From an uncultured Flavobacteriaceae bacterium (GTDB lineage: Bacteria; Bacteroidota; Bacteroidia; Flavobacteriales; Flavobacteriaceae), in assembly GCA_913045325.1 (NCBI GenBank), contig CAJWPZ010000005.1:25885-89884 (forward strand): 64,000 nucleotides of DNA. The letters run 5' to 3'. How positions within the stretch are numbered: the first letter of the stretch is position 1; each line of letters opens with the position of its first letter. The notes below the pieces were generated by a model that had not been told where the DNA came from, searched no databases, and was given only the letters and a program-made list of their open reading frames with translations. Made by a program: the position numbers and the translations under genes. Shown here piece after piece: positions 9,082 through 19,315 of the stretch.

Positions 9082-9972
9082 ATGCCCTTCAAGCCCTTTA
9101 CAGACTATCTCCTATTAGAAAAAAAATATTCTCCTCATACCGTGGCGGCATATTCAAAAGATATCCAGCGGTTTTTTGATTTTGTGTCAAAAGAGTACCA
9201 ATTAAAGTCATTACTTGTTGTTAATTATAGTATGGTGCGTAGCTGGATTGTATATTTGGTAGATTCTGGTATTTCCAACAGTAGTATTAATCGCAAGATC
9301 TCTTCTTTAAAAACCTATTATAAGTTTCTTTTAAAAACCAGTCAGATATCTGAAACTCCGCTGGCAAAACACAGGGCTTTAAAGGTTGCCAAAAAAATCC
9401 AAATTCCATTTTCACAAACAGAGGTAGAAGATGTCTTGGAGTTGTTTGACCACGCCAATGATTTTCAGACGCTTCGGGATAAGTTAATTGTTGAGCTTTT
9501 TTATAGTACCGGTATCAGAAGAGCAGAGCTTATAGGGCTGAGGCTTTCTGATGTTTCTGAGGTTCAAAAAACCATTAAGGTATTAGGTAAAAGAAACAAA
9601 GAGCGCATCATTCCTCTATTGCCCAGTGTGCTAACTACAATAGCTAGATATAAAACCTTTAGAGCAGTCTTGCCTAGTTTGGGGGCTTCAAAGATATTGC
9701 TAGTCACCTCTAAGGGTAATGCTATATATGAAACCTTAGTGTATCGTGTTATTACACGTTATTTTTCTGAAATTTCCTTAAAAGTAAAAAAGAGCCCACA
9801 CATACTGCGTCATTCTTTTGCTACTCATTTGTTAAGCCAAGGAGCTGAGCTTACCGCTGTAAAGGAGTTGTTGGGGCATGCCTCTTTGGCCTCTACCCAG
9901 GTGTATACTCATAATAGTATAGATACTCTAAAACAGGTGTATAAAAACACCCACCCAAGAAATTCAAAATGA
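9082..9972 (+). CDS. xerC: tyrosine recombinase XerC/XerD type
   Basis: A 296-residue site-specific recombinase that would resolve chromosome dimers at dif. It has an N-terminal SAM-like core-binding domain (about 3-85) and a C-terminal catalytic domain. The full catalytic set is visible: Arg146 (TGIRRAEL), Lys170 (LGKRNKE), His240 and Arg243 (HILRHSFATHLL), His266 (LLGHASL) and the nucleophile Tyr275 (QVYTH). Its place between rpsU and the tRNA/tuf cluster is the usual flavobacterial locus, so this is a housekeeping Xer protein and not a mobile-element integrase. XerC versus XerD is not decided by sequence alone. Confidence 0.85.
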   Translation: MPFKPFTDYLLLEKKYSPHTVAAYSKDIQRFFDFVSKEYQLKSLLVVNYSMVRSWIVYLVDSGISNSSINRKISSLKTYYKFLLKTSQISETPLAKHRALKVAKKIQIPFSQTEVEDVLELFDHANDFQTLRDKLIVELFYSTGIRRAELIGLRLSDVSEVQKTIKVLGKRNKERIIPLLPSVLTTIARYKTFRAVLPSLGASKILLVTSKGNAIYETLVYRVITRYFSEISLKVKKSPHILRHSFATHLLSQGAELTAVKELLGHASLASTQVYTHNSIDTLKQVYKNTHPRNSK

Positions 9973-10020
9973 GGTTTTATTAGGGGCTTGTGATTCTTCT
10001 AAAATTAATTTTAAAAAAGC

Positions 10021-10051
10021 TTTGCGTATCTCTATGTTTTGAATATTTTTG
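10021..10051 (+). promoter_or_regulatory. full -33/-7 promoter with no protein gene directly behind it
   Basis: TTTG (10021-10024), a 19-nt spacer, then TATTTTTG (10044-10051) form a textbook Bacteroidota promoter. The next gene is tRNA-Thr at 10191, which also has a nearer promoter. In many flavobacteria an hpf gene occupies this spot; none is found here. Confidence 0.6.
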
Positions 10052-10098
10052 CCGCCGGAATTATTGTGAAGCTTTAAATAAATTTTCCAACAATTTGT

Positions 10099-10128
10099 TT
10101 TGTAGAAAAAATTAAATCTTTACATTTG
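10099..10128 (+). promoter_or_regulatory. promoter of the tRNA-Thr/Tyr/Gly/Thr cluster
   Basis: TTTG (10099-10102), an 18-nt spacer and TACATTTG (10121-10128) lie 62 nt before tRNA-Thr. Both elements and the spacing fit the Bacteroidota sigma consensus. Confidence 0.65.
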
Positions 10129-10190
10129 CAATCCGTTAGAAATAGCGGGGTTCTTTATGTAGGTTTATTCAGCATAAAAAAACATAAAAA

Positions 10191-10264
10191 GCCGATGTAG
10201 CTCAGCTGGCTAGAGCAGCTGATTTGTAATCAGCAGGTCGTGGGTTCGAGTCCCTCCATCGGCT
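10191..10264 (+). tRNA. tRNA-Thr (anticodon TGT)
   Basis: A 74-nt cloverleaf with acceptor GCCGATG/CATCGGC, anticodon stem GCTGA/TCAGC, loop TTTGTAA and T-loop TTCGAGT. The discriminator is T and CCA is not encoded. It reads ACA and related codons and is the first tRNA of the cluster before tuf. Confidence 0.95.
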
Positions 10265-10392
10265 CATAAAATTTTGGAAAGTTTGGTTTCTTTTTTGTAC
10301 TAAGAAACACTTTTAACAAAGGTCTTTTTAAATGTTAGTTCTTTAAAATATTGATTTTCAAATTTGAATAATACATTCAAGGTAGAAAAATA

Positions 10393-10474
<82 letters not shown>

Positions 10475-10577
10475 CAAATTTTTCACTCCTAATGTCTGTA
10501 GGTGCTACTATTACCACATTGTGCCTGTGGGATTTTGAATTTGAAAGCTTGAGAAGTCACCGTATTTCTCTATAAAA

Positions 10578-10650
10578 GCGGGAGTAGCTCAGTTGGTAGA
10601 GCGTCAGCCTTCCAAGCTGAATGTCGCCAGTTCGAACCTGGTCTCCCGCT
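10578..10650 (+). tRNA. tRNA-Gly (anticodon TCC)
   Basis: A 73-nt cloverleaf with acceptor GCGGGAG/CTCCCGC, anticodon stem TCAGC/GCTGA and loop CTTCCAA. CCA is not encoded. Confidence 0.95.
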
Positions 10651-10778
10651 CTATTTTCATCCTTGCAGTTTTGTGAGGATATTGTTGTTTACAGGCATTT
10701 GGTCTGTAAACAACAAGCAGCTCTTTTGAGTTTTGATTTGATTTTTTATTGAATCAAACGTGAGACCAGCAAGTAAAA

Positions 10779-10850
10779 GCCGGTGTAGCTCAGGGGTAGA
10801 GCGTTTCCTTGGTAAGGAAGAGGTCACGAGTTCAATTCTCGTCATTGGCT
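10779..10850 (+). tRNA. tRNA-Thr (anticodon GGT)
   Basis: A 72-nt cloverleaf, the second threonine isoacceptor of the cluster. The anticodon loop is TTGGTAA. The acceptor stem GCCGGTG/CATTGGC contains two adjacent G-U wobbles but is otherwise complete. It sits 65 nt before tuf and is probably co-transcribed with it. Its antisense strand carries an ORF (10657-10884) that is spurious. Confidence 0.93.
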
Positions 10851-10915
10851 CAAAAAACAGATAAGTATAAATACAATTGAACACTAATATATAACTAAGT
10901 TAAACTAAATACAAA

Positions 10916-12103
10916 ATGGCAAAGGCAACATATGATCGTTCGAAACCACACCTTAATGTAGGTACTATTGGACACGTAGATCACGGTAAAACAACATTAA
11001 CAGCTGCGATTACTAAGGTACTATCGGATGCTGGATTTTCAGAAGCATCAGCTTTTGATCAAATTGACAACGCTCCAGAAGAAAAAGAGCGTGGTATAAC
11101 AATTAACTCTTCGCACGTTGAGTACGCGACGGCTAACCGTCACTACGCACACGTTGACTGTCCAGGTCACGCCGATTATGTAAAGAACATGGTTACGGGT
11201 GCTGCACAAATGGATGGAGCAATACTAGTTGTTGCTGCAACTGATGGACCAATGCCACAAACACGTGAGCATATCCTTTTAGGACGTCAGGTAGGTATTC
11301 CACGTATCGTTGTATTTATGAATAAAGTAGATATGGTTGATGATGAGGAATTACTTGAATTAGTAGAGATGGAGATCAGAGATCTTTTATCTTTCTATGA
11401 GTATGATGGTGACAATGGACCTGTAATCGCTGGATCTGCACTTGGTGCACTTAACGGTGAGCAAAAATGGGTTGATACTGTTGTTGAGCTAATGGCAGCT
11501 GTAGATACATGGATCGAAGAGCCGTTAAGAGAGATAGATAAGCCTTTCTTGATGCCTATTGAAGATGTATTCTCTATTACTGGTCGTGGAACTGTAGCTA
11601 CAGGTCGTATCGAAACTGGTATCGCAAACACTGGAGATCCTGTTGAGATCATTGGTATGGGAGCTGAGAAATTAACTTCTACAATTACTGGTATTGAAAT
11701 GTTCCGTCAAATCCTTGATAGAGGAGAGGCTGGAGATAACGCTGGTATTCTTTTAAGAGGTATTGAGAAATCAATGATCTCTAGAGGAATGGTAATCGTT
11801 CAACCAGGATCTGTAACACCACACGCTAAGTTTAAAGCTGAGGTTTACGTACTTAAAAAAGAAGAAGGTGGACGTCACACTCCATTTCATAATAACTACA
11901 GACCACAGTTTTACGTTCGTACAACTGATGTAACAGGTAACATTTCTCTTCCTGATGGAGTTGAAATGGTAATGCCTGGAGATAACTTAACAATTCACGT
12001 TGAGCTAATTTCTGCAATTGCAATGAGCATTGGTTTACGTTTTGCTATCCGTGAAGGTGGTAGAACTGTAGGAGCAGGTCAGGTAACTGAAATTTTAGAC
12101 TAA
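10916..12103 (+). CDS. tuf: elongation factor Tu
   Basis: A 395-residue GTPase that delivers aminoacyl-tRNA to the ribosomal A site. The G1 motif [11 protein letters not shown] is near residue 19, followed by the switch region ([14 protein letters not shown]), DCPGHADY (G3), NKVDMVD (G4) and GSALGAL (G5 region). Domains II and III are complete, ending [11 protein letters not shown]. It is co-oriented with the upstream tRNAs and followed by a hairpin terminator and tRNA-Trp, the classical tRNA-tuf-secE arrangement. Confidence 0.98.
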   Translation: MAKATYDRSKPHLNVGTIGHVDHGKTTLTAAITKVLSDAGFSEASAFDQIDNAPEEKERGITINSSHVEYATANRHYAHVDCPGHADYVKNMVTGAAQMDGAILVVAATDGPMPQTREHILLGRQVGIPRIVVFMNKVDMVDDEELLELVEMEIRDLLSFYEYDGDNGPVIAGSALGALNGEQKWVDTVVELMAAVDTWIEEPLREIDKPFLMPIEDVFSITGRGTVATGRIETGIANTGDPVEIIGMGAEKLTSTITGIEMFRQILDRGEAGDNAGILLRGIEKSMISRGMVIVQPGSVTPHAKFKAEVYVLKKEEGGRHTPFHNNYRPQFYVRTTDVTGNISLPDGVEMVMPGDNLTIHVELISAIAMSIGLRFAIREGGRTVGAGQVTEILD

Positions 12104-12128
12104 AAATTAGTCTATAGTATATAGAGTA

Positions 12129-12156
12129 AAGGTGTTCCGTTTTTTCGGGACGCCTT
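12129..12156 (+). terminator. hairpin terminator after tuf
   Basis: AAGGTGTTCCG pairs with CGGGACGCCTT (two G-U pairs) around a T6 loop, and a T-rich tail follows. It lies 25 nt after the tuf stop. Confidence 0.7.
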
Positions 12157-12200
12157 GACTTTTATAACGGGTTTAGCTCTTTTAGAGTGAAATAATCCAT

Positions 12201-12273
12201 ACGGGATTAGCTCAGTTGGTAGAGCACTGGTCTCCAAAACCAGGTGTCGTGAGTTCGAGTCTCCCATCCCGTG
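12201..12273 (+). tRNA. tRNA-Trp (anticodon CCA)
   Basis: A 73-nt cloverleaf with acceptor ACGGGAT/ATCCCGT, anticodon stem CTGGT/ACCAG and loop CTCCAAA. The discriminator is G, as expected for Trp. It lies between tuf and secE. Confidence 0.95.
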
Positions 12274-12328
12274 CATATTTACTGAAATTTTATTATTTCA
12301 GTATCAGAAAAAATAAATACCCATAAAG

Positions 12329-12514
12329 ATGGTAAACTATATTAAAGAGTCTTATAACGAATTAAAAAATCACGTAACGTGGACGCCTTGGTCTGAAGCG
12401 CAACGTCTTACTGTTATTGTTGCTGCATTTTCTGTAGTATTGGCATTGGTAGTATGGGGAGTTGATACCGTTTTTAGTGGCGTTATATCTTATTACTTTG
12501 AGCTAATTAAATAA
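12329..12514 (+). CDS. secE: preprotein translocase subunit SecE
   Basis: A 61-residue protein with an amphipathic N-terminal helix (YIKESYNELKNHVTWTPWSE) and a single TM helix (about 28-50), the minimal one-TM form of SecE that clamps SecY in the inner membrane. It is followed after 5 nt by nusG, the near-universal secE-nusG pairing. Confidence 0.95.
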   Translation: MVNYIKESYNELKNHVTWTPWSEAQRLTVIVAAFSVVLALVVWGVDTVFSGVISYYFELIK

Positions 12515-12519
12515 TAAGC

Positions 12520-13074
12520 ATGGCCGAAACAAAAAGTACAAAAAAGTGGTATGTTGTCCGTTCAGTAAGTGGACAGGAAAACAAAATCAAATCCTACATT
12601 GAGTCTGAAATCACACGGTTGAATCTTCAGGACTATATAGAGAATATTTTGGTTCCTACCGAAAAGGTGATACAGATACGTAACGGAAAAAAAACAAACA
12701 AAGAGCGCGTTTATTTTCCTGGTTACATCATGGTGCAAGCAAGTCTTGTCGGTGAAATACCACATATTATAAGATCTGTTAATGGAGTAATTGGTTTTCT
12801 AGGAGAAGTTAAAGGAGGAGAGCCAGTGCCGCTTAGACAAAGTGAAGTTAATAGGCTGTTAGGGAAAGTAGATGAGCTTTCTGTAAAGGATGAGAATGTA
12901 AATATTCCATTCACTATTGGTGAAACGATAAAGGTTGTTGATGGACCTTTCAACGGGTTTAACGGAACTGTTGAGAAAATCAATGAAGAAAAACGCAAGC
13001 TAGAGGTAATGGTTAAGATTTTCGGAAGAAAAACACCATTAGAGCTAAGCTATATGCAAGTAGAGAAAGTATAA
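12520..13074 (+). CDS. nusG: transcription termination/antitermination factor NusG
   Basis: A 184-residue protein with the NGN domain at residues 1-120 (KWYVVRSVSGQENKIKSYIE near the start) and a C-terminal KOW domain (about 130-184; VVDGPFNGFNGTVEKIN). NusG binds RNA polymerase and couples transcription to translation through S10 or to Rho. It lies between secE and rplK as in most bacteria and carries no insertion. Confidence 0.97.
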   Translation: MAETKSTKKWYVVRSVSGQENKIKSYIESEITRLNLQDYIENILVPTEKVIQIRNGKKTNKERVYFPGYIMVQASLVGEIPHIIRSVNGVIGFLGEVKGGEPVPLRQSEVNRLLGKVDELSVKDENVNIPFTIGETIKVVDGPFNGFNGTVEKINEEKRKLEVMVKIFGRKTPLELSYMQVEKV

Positions 13075-13151
13075 TTGTTACACGCTATATTATAGGTTTT
13101 ATTTAAAGCTTCCACTTTAAATTGAATCGACAAATTTTTTAAAAACAGAAA

Positions 13152-13589
13152 ATGGCAAAAGAAGTCAGTAAAGTAGTAAAATTGCAAGTTCGTGGAGGTG
13201 CGGCTAACCCCTCACCACCAGTTGGACCCGCTTTAGGTGCTGCCGGTGTGAATATCATGGAGTTCTGTAAGCAGTTTAACGCTAGAACACAAGATAAGCA
13301 AGGAAAAGTATTGCCAGTTGCGATTACAGTATATAAAGACAAGTCTTTTGACTTTGTTATTAAAACTCCTCCAGCTGCTGTACAAATTCTTGAGGCAATC
13401 AAGGTCAAAAAAGGATCTAGTGAGCCACACGTTAAGAAGGTAGGAACTATTTCTTGGGATCAAATTAGAGTGATTGCAGAAGACAAAATGCCCGATTTAA
13501 ATGCTTTTAGTATTGAGTCTGCTATGAAAATGGTAGCCGGTACTGCGCGTTCAATGGGAATTAAAACAAAAGGTACTGCACCTTTATAA
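13152..13589 (+). CDS. rplK: 50S ribosomal protein L11
   Basis: A 145-residue protein. The N-terminal domain ([20 protein letters not shown]) contacts the GTPase centre and factors; the C-terminal domain binds 23S rRNA helices 43/44. It ends GTARSMGIK, as in the family, and lies 18 nt before rplA. Confidence 0.97.
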   Translation: MAKEVSKVVKLQVRGGAANPSPPVGPALGAAGVNIMEFCKQFNARTQDKQGKVLPVAITVYKDKSFDFVIKTPPAAVQILEAIKVKKGSSEPHVKKVGTISWDQIRVIAEDKMPDLNAFSIESAMKMVAGTARSMGIKTKGTAPL

Positions 13590-13607
13590 TAAAAAAGAAT
13601 CTATAAA

Positions 13608-14303
13608 ATGGCAAGATTAACTAAAAAGCAAAAAGTGAATACTGCGAAAGTGGAGGCTAAAACCTACACTGTCTCAGAAGCTTCAGCTTTAATAAAAGAA
13701 ATCTCCAACACAAACTTTGATCCATCTGTGGACCTTGCTGTGCGTCTTAATGTAGACCCACGTAAAGCAAACCAAATGGTTAGAGGCGTTGTTACCTTAC
13801 CTCACGGTACAGGTAAAGATGTGAAGGTGTTAGCCTTAGTTACTCCAGATAAGGAAGCTGAAGCTACAGCTGCCGGAGCAGACTTTGTTGGATTAGATGA
13901 GTACCTCGATAAGATTAAAGGAGGTTGGACAGATGTTGACGTAATTGTAACTATGCCAAGTGTAATGGGTAAATTAGGCCCATTAGGGCGTGTTTTAGGA
14001 CCTCGTGGTCTTATGCCAAACCCAAAGACAGGTACAGTAACAATGGACGTTGCTAAAGCGGTTAAAGACGTGAAAGGTGGTAAGATTGACTTTAAAGTTG
14101 AGAAGACTGGTATTATTCATGCAGCAATAGGAAAAGCATCTTTTGATGCCGAGAATATTGCAGGAAACGCAAGAGAATTATTAACTACGTTGGTAAAACT
14201 GAAGCCTCAAGCGGCTAAGGGTGTTTATATTAAAAGTATATTCATGTCCAGCACAATGAGCCCAAGTATCGAGATTGATACAAAAGGATTCACTGAGCAG
14301 TAA
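13608..14303 (+). CDS. rplA: 50S ribosomal protein L1
   Basis: A 231-residue L1 stalk protein with the signature region [20 protein letters not shown] (about 125-144). L1 helps move deacylated tRNA out of the E site and represses its own operon in many bacteria. No separate L1-binding leader is recognisable here. It is followed 11 nt later by rplJ. Confidence 0.97.
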   Translation: MARLTKKQKVNTAKVEAKTYTVSEASALIKEISNTNFDPSVDLAVRLNVDPRKANQMVRGVVTLPHGTGKDVKVLALVTPDKEAEATAAGADFVGLDEYLDKIKGGWTDVDVIVTMPSVMGKLGPLGRVLGPRGLMPNPKTGTVTMDVAKAVKDVKGGKIDFKVEKTGIIHAAIGKASFDAENIAGNARELLTTLVKLKPQAAKGVYIKSIFMSSTMSPSIEIDTKGFTEQ

Positions 14304-14314
14304 AACACACACTT

Positions 14315-14836
14315 ATGACAAGACAAGAAAAATCACAAGTAATTGAAACGTTAACTGCACAGCTTACAGAAAATACTACTATTTATTTAGCAGATATTTC
14401 TGGGTTGGATGCCGGAAAAACATCAAACTTACGTCGTGCTTGCTATAAAGCAGGTGTGAGGTTGGCTGTAGTTAAAAACACATTGCTAGCAAAAGCAATG
14501 GAAAGTTCTGATAAAGATTTTGGCGATTTGCCAACAATCCTTAAAGGAAACACATCTTTATTATTTTCAGAAACAGGAAATGCACCTGCTAAGATCATAA
14601 AGGAATTCAGAAAAAAATCTGAGAAGCCTTTACTTAAAGGAGCATATATCGAAGAGGCTATCTACATTGGAGATGATCAACTAGACAATCTAGTTAACAT
14701 CAAATCTAAAGAAGAGGTTATTGGAGATATCATTGGGTTATTACAATCACCTGCTAAAAATGTTATTTCTGCTCTTAAGAGTGGTGGAAATACACTTTCA
14801 GGTATTGTTAAAACACTTTCTGAAAGAGAAGGATAA
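14315..14836 (+). CDS. rplJ: 50S ribosomal protein L10
   Basis: A 173-residue protein. The N-terminal rRNA-binding domain (YLADISGLDAGKTSNLRRAC near residue 25) is followed by the C-terminal helix that binds L7/L12 dimers. It forms the base of the L12 stalk. It is part of the rplKAJL run; only 11 nt separate it from rplA, so the long L10 leader known from enterobacteria is absent. Confidence 0.97.
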   Translation: MTRQEKSQVIETLTAQLTENTTIYLADISGLDAGKTSNLRRACYKAGVRLAVVKNTLLAKAMESSDKDFGDLPTILKGNTSLLFSETGNAPAKIIKEFRKKSEKPLLKGAYIEEAIYIGDDQLDNLVNIKSKEEVIGDIIGLLQSPAKNVISALKSGGNTLSGIVKTLSEREG

Positions 14837-14897
14837 TCAATACAATGCACTAATTAAATTACAAACAATAAATTACAATTTTTAAAAACGATAGAAA

Positions 14898-15272
14898 ATG
14901 GCAGATTTAAAAGATTTCGCAGAACAATTAGTTAACTTAACCGTAAAAGAGGTTAATGAATTAGCTACTATATTAAAAGATGAGTACGGTATCGAGCCTG
15001 CTGCTGCAGCTGTAGCTGTTGCTGCTGGTGGAGCTGGTGGCGCAGAAGCTGCTGATGAGCAAACTGAGTTTGACGTAATTCTTACGGCAGCTGGTGGAGC
15101 AAAATTAGCGGTAGTAAAACTAGTTAAAGAATTAACTGGTGCTGGTCTTAAAGATGCAAAAGGATTAGTTGATAATGCACCATCTCCAATTAAAGAGGGT
15201 GTATCTAAAGACGAAGCTGAAGCACTTAAAGCTCAATTAGAAGAAGCTGGAGCAGAGGTTGAGCTTAAGTAA
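14898..15272 (+). CDS. rplL: 50S ribosomal protein L7/L12
   Basis: A 124-residue protein with an N-terminal dimerisation helix, an Ala/Gly-rich hinge (about 36-52) and the C-terminal factor-binding domain ([20 protein letters not shown]). It recruits EF-Tu, EF-G and other translational GTPases. It is followed by a strong hairpin and then rpoB. Confidence 0.98.
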   Translation: MADLKDFAEQLVNLTVKEVNELATILKDEYGIEPAAAAVAVAAGGAGGAEAADEQTEFDVILTAAGGAKLAVVKLVKELTGAGLKDAKGLVDNAPSPIKEGVSKDEAEALKAQLEEAGAEVELK

Positions 15273-15297
15273 GCTTTCCTAACTCCAAACCTTAAGG

Positions 15298-15331
15298 TTT
15301 AGGTCTTCCGTTTATCGCGGAAAGACCTAAA
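15298..15331 (+). terminator. rplL-rpoB intergenic hairpin (attenuator/partial terminator)
   Basis: TTTAGGTCTT-CCG pairs with CGG-AAAGACCTAAA (one bulged A), with a loop of about 7 nt, followed by CCCTTTTG. The position between rplL and rpoB matches the known attenuation point of rplJL-rpoBC operons. How strongly it terminates is not readable. Confidence 0.65.
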
Positions 15332-15407
15332 CCCTTTTGTGTATATAAAGGTTCCTATATTTTTGAGTATACGCAACATAACTTGTTTAACTAAATTCCG
15401 TCCATAG

Positions 15408-18400
15408 ATGTCAGCAATGTTAACTGAAAGATTGAATTTTTCTTCTGTTCAAAATAAGCCCGATTACCCGGACTTTTTGGATATCCAGATCAAATCCTTC
15501 CAGGATTTTTTCCAGTTGGAAACCAAATCAGAAGAAAGAGGCCAAGAAGGATTATACAAAACCTTTTTGGAGAATTTCCCAATTACAGATACTCGTAACC
15601 AGTTCGTGTTAGAGTTTTTAGATTATTTTGTAGATCCACCAAGATATTCCATACAAGAGTGTATTGAGCGTGGTCTTACCTACAGTGTGCCTTTAAAAGC
15701 GCGTTTAAAACTGTATTGTACAGATCCAGAGCACGAAGATTTTGAAACAATTGTTCAAGATGTATACCTTGGTACTATTCCTTACATGACTCCCTCTGGT
15801 ACTTTTTGTATCAATGGAGCAGAGCGTATTGTAGTTTCTCAACTACACCGTTCTCCAGGGGTATTCTTTGGACAATCATTCCATGCTAATGGAACAAAGC
15901 TTTATTCGGCCAGAGTAATTCCTTTTAAAGGTTCTTGGATCGAATTTGCTACCGATATCAACAGCGTTATGTACGCATATATCGATAGAAAGAAAAAATT
16001 ACCAGTTACAACCCTCTTTAGAGCAATTGGTTTTGAGAGAGATAAAGATATCCTTGAGATATTTGATCTTGCCGAAGAAATCAAGGCGTCAAAAACTGGA
16101 TTAAAAAAATACTTAGGTCGTAAGTTAGCAGCACGTGTGCTGAAAACTTGGCATGAAGATTTTGTAGATGAAGATACAGGTGAAGTTGTATCTATTGAGC
16201 GTAATGAAATTATCTTAGATCGCGATACTGTTCTTGAAAAAGAGCACATCGAAGAGATTATAGATTCTGGTTCAAAAACCATTTTATTGCACAAAGAGGA
16301 TAATCACCTTGCAGATTATGCAATTATCCACAACACGCTACAAAAAGATCCTACGAATTCTGAAAAAGAAGCTGTAGAGCACATCTACAGACAACTGCGT
16401 AACGCTGAACCGCCAGATGAGGAGACCGCTCGTGGTATTATCAACAAGTTGTTTTTCTCTGACCAGAGATATAACCTTGGTGAAGTAGGACGTTATAGAA
16501 TGAACAAAAAACTGGGTCTTGATATTGCAATGGATAAGCAAGTGCTTACCAAAGAAGATATCATAACTATTGTAAAGTACCTAATAGAGCTTATTAACTC
16601 TAAAGCAGAGATTGATGATATTGATCACTTATCTAACCGTCGTGTACGTACCGTTGGTGAGCAGTTATCTTCTCAGTTTGGTGTTGGTCTTGCTCGTATG
16701 GCTCGTACCATTCGCGAAAGAATGAATGTACGTGACAATGAGGTATTTACTCCTATTGATTTAATAAACGCCAAGACTTTGTCTTCTGTGATTAATTCTT
16801 TCTTCGGAACGAATCAATTATCACAGTTTATGGATCAAACAAACCCACTAGCAGAGATTACCCACAAACGTAGGTTATCTGCACTTGGGCCAGGTGGTTT
16901 GTCAAGAGAAAGAGCAGGATTTGAAGTACGTGATGTACATTACACACACTACGGAAGATTATGTCCTATTGAAACTCCTGAAGGACCAAACATTGGACTT
17001 ATTTCATCCTTGGCTGTATATGCAAAGGTGAACAACTTAGGATTTATTGAAACGCCGTATCGTAAGGTAACAGATGGTGTTATCGATCTTAAGACAACTC
17101 CACAATACCTTTCTGCTGAAGAAGAAGAAGGACAAATGATTGCACAGGCAAACATTCCTTTAAAAAAGACAGGACAAATTGATACAGACAGAGTAATTGC
17201 CCGTGAAGAAGGTGATTTCCCGGTGGTAGATCCAACACAGATTAATTATGCTGATGTTGCGCCAAACCAAATTGCATCAATTTCTGCATCATTAATTCCA
17301 TTTTTGGAACATGATGATGCCAACCGTGCTTTGATGGGATCTAACATGATGCGTCAAGCAGTACCTTTATTAATTGCAGATTCTCCAATTGTAGGAACTG
17401 GATTGGAGCGTCAAGTCGCTTCAGATTCTCGTGTTCTTATCAATGCAGAGGGAGACGGAACTGTTGAGTATGTAGATGCAAATGAAGTTACTATTAAGTA
17501 TGACCGTTCTGAAAAAGATGGAATGGTAAGCTTCGATAGTGATAGCAAAACATACCAATTAATTAAGTTTAGAAAAACAAATCAAGGAACCTCTATTAAC
17601 CTAAAGCCTATTGTTAGACAAGGGGATAGAGTATTAAAAGGTCAAGTATTATGTCAAGGGTACGCTACCGAAAAGGGTGAGCTTGCACTAGGACGTAACA
17701 TGAAGGTTGCCTTTATGCCTTGGAAAGGATATAACTTTGAGGATGCCATTGTAATTTCAGAAAGAGTAGTGCGTGAAGATATCTTTACCTCTATTCATAT
17801 TGATGAGTATTCTTTAGAAGTTAGAGACACAAAACTAGGAAACGAAGAACTGACAAATGATATTCCTAACGTTTCAGAAGAGGCCACTAAAGACCTTGAT
17901 GAAAATGGAATGATTAGAATTGGTGCAGAAGTAAAACCTGGTGATATTCTCATTGGTAAGATTACTCCAAAAGGAGAAAGTGATCCTACTCCTGAAGAAA
18001 AATTATTACGTGCTATCTTTGGTGATAAAGCAGGTGATGTAAAAGATGCTTCTTTGAAAGCTTCTCCATCATTACATGGTGTTGTTATCAATAAAAAATT
18101 ATTTGCACGCGCAGTAAAAGATAAACGTAAAAGAGCTAAAGATAAAGAAGACATTGCTGCACTTGAGGTGAAGTATGATGGAAAATTTGATTCTCTTAAA
18201 GAGGTACTAGTAGAAAAACTATTTACAATTGTTGGAGGTAAAACAGCTCAAGGCGTTACAAACGATCTTGGTGAGGTAGTCTTTCCAAAAGGTAAAAAGT
18301 ATACACTCAAGATGTTAAATGCGGTAGATGATTATACGCATTTAGTTGGAGGAGTTTGGGCAACAGATTCTGAAACCAATGAAATGGTTGCAGACCTTAT

Positions 18401-19220
18401 GCACAACTACCGTATCAAAGAAAATGACCTACAAGGTAACTTGCGTCGTGAGAAGTTCACTATCTCTGTTGGAGATGAACTTCCTGCAGGAATCTTAAAA
18501 CTTGCTAAAATTTATGTTGCTAAAAAACGTAAATTAAAAGTGGGTGATAAGATGGCAGGACGTCACGGTAACAAAGGTATTGTAGCTCGTATTGTAAGAG
18601 ATGAGGATATGCCATTTTTAGAAGATGGATCTCCGGTGGATATTGTTTTAAATCCTCTTGGTGTACCTTCTCGTATGAACATTGGTCAAATCTATGAAAC
18701 TGTTTTAGGATGGGCTGGTCAAAAACTGGGTCGCAAGTATGCAACACCAATTTTTGATGGTGCAACGCTAGATCAAATCAATGAGTTAACCGATGAGGCT
18801 GGAATTCCAAGATTTGGACATACCTACCTTTATGATGGTGGAACTGGACAACGTTTTGATCAACCAGCAACTGTTGGTGTGATTTATATGTTGAAACTAG
18901 GACATATGGTTGATGACAAAATGCATGCTCGTTCTATAGGACCATACTCACTAATTACGCAACAACCATTGGGTGGTAAAGCTCAATTTGGGGGTCAACG
19001 TTTTGGAGAGATGGAAGTATGGGCACTTGAAGCATATGGAGCATCAAGCACTTTACGTGAAATATTGACAGTGAAGTCTGATGATGTAATTGGTAGGGCT
19101 AAAACTTACGAGAGTATCGTTAAGGGTGAGCCAATGCCAGAACCGGGTCTTCCAGAATCTTTTAACGTGTTAATGCACGAACTAAAAGGTCTTGGACTAG
19201 ACATCAGACTAGAAGAATAG
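15408..19220 (+). CDS. rpoB: DNA-directed RNA polymerase subunit beta
   Basis: A 1270-residue catalytic subunit. Recognisable blocks include [17 protein letters not shown] and the rifampicin-pocket region [20 protein letters not shown] (about 473-492). Further on are the downstream [15 protein letters not shown] and the C-terminal [20 protein letters not shown]. Length is typical for Bacteroidota. The visible rifampicin-pocket residues are the standard ones. It pairs with rpoC, 95 nt downstream, across two hairpins. Confidence 0.98.
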   Translation: MSAMLTERLNFSSVQNKPDYPDFLDIQIKSFQDFFQLETKSEERGQEGLYKTFLENFPITDTRNQFVLEFLDYFVDPPRYSIQECIERGLTYSVPLKARLKLYCTDPEHEDFETIVQDVYLGTIPYMTPSGTFCINGAERIVVSQLHRSPGVFFGQSFHANGTKLYSARVIPFKGSWIEFATDINSVMYAYIDRKKKLPVTTLFRAIGFERDKDILEIFDLAEEIKASKTGLKKYLGRKLAARVLKTWHEDFVDEDTGEVVSIERNEIILDRDTVLEKEHIEEIIDSGSKTILLHKEDNHLADYAIIHNTLQKDPTNSEKEAVEHIYRQLRNAEPPDEETARGIINKLFFSDQRYNLGEVGRYRMNKKLGLDIAMDKQVLTKEDIITIVKYLIELINSKAEIDDIDHLSNRRVRTVGEQLSSQFGVGLARMARTIRERMNVRDNEVFTPIDLINAKTLSSVINSFFGTNQLSQFMDQTNPLAEITHKRRLSALGPGGLSRERAGFEVRDVHYTHYGRLCPIETPEGPNIGLISSLAVYAKVNNLGFIETPYRKVTDGVIDLKTTPQYLSAEEEEGQMIAQANIPLKKTGQIDTDRVIAREEGDFPVVDPTQINYADVAPNQIASISASLIPFLEHDDANRALMGSNMMRQAVPLLIADSPIVGTGLERQVASDSRVLINAEGDGTVEYVDANEVTIKYDRSEKDGMVSFDSDSKTYQLIKFRKTNQGTSINLKPIVRQGDRVLKGQVLCQGYATEKGELALGRNMKVAFMPWKGYNFEDAIVISERVVREDIFTSIHIDEYSLEVRDTKLGNEELTNDIPNVSEEATKDLDENGMIRIGAEVKPGDILIGKITPKGESDPTPEEKLLRAIFGDKAGDVKDASLKASPSLHGVVINKKLFARAVKDKRKRAKDKEDIAALEVKYDGKFDSLKEVLVEKLFTIVGGKTAQGVTNDLGEVVFPKGKKYTLKMLNAVDDYTHLVGGVWATDSETNEMVADLMHNYRIKENDLQGNLRREKFTISVGDELPAGILKLAKIYVAKKRKLKVGDKMAGRHGNKGIVARIVRDEDMPFLEDGSPVDIVLNPLGVPSRMNIGQIYETVLGWAGQKLGRKYATPIFDGATLDQINELTDEAGIPRFGHTYLYDGGTGQRFDQPATVGVIYMLKLGHMVDDKMHARSIGPYSLITQQPLGGKAQFGGQRFGEMEVWALEAYGASSTLREILTVKSDDVIGRAKTYESIVKGEPMPEPGLPESFNVLMHELKGLGLDIRLEE

Positions 19221-19227
19221 ATTTTCT

Positions 19228-19245
19228 CCCGCGCCACGGCGCGGG
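19228..19245 (+). other. GC-rich hairpin in the rpoB-rpoC spacer
   Basis: CCCGCGCC pairs exactly with GGCGCGGG around a 2-nt centre (an effective loop of about 4-6 nt), in an otherwise AT-rich spacer beginning 8 nt after the rpoB stop. AAAAT follows, not a T-run, so it may be an RNA processing or stability element more than a terminator. Confidence 0.6.
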
Positions 19246-19265
19246 AAAATAATTTGTTTTTCTCC

Positions 19266-19281
19266 GGAAACAGTCGTTTCC
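19266..19281 (+). other. second small hairpin in the rpoB-rpoC spacer
   Basis: GGAAAC-AGTC-GTTTCC is a perfect 6-bp stem, 35 nt before the rpoC ATG. Confidence 0.45.
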
Positions 19282-19315
19282 AAATCAATAGTTTTAAATT
19301 TTATTTTACAGCATT

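Noticed and set aside
9082..9972. Tyrosine recombinase as a sign of an integrated element next to tRNA genes
   Set aside because: It has the housekeeping Xer length and the usual rpsU-xerC-tRNA-tuf context; no direct tRNA-end repeat, cargo genes or excision genes are present.
10657..10884. 75-codon minus-strand ORF over tRNA-Thr
   Set aside because: It is the antisense of tRNA-Thr; the phrase MTRIELVTSSLPRKRSTPELHR is a known type of spurious protein produced by reading tRNA genes backwards.
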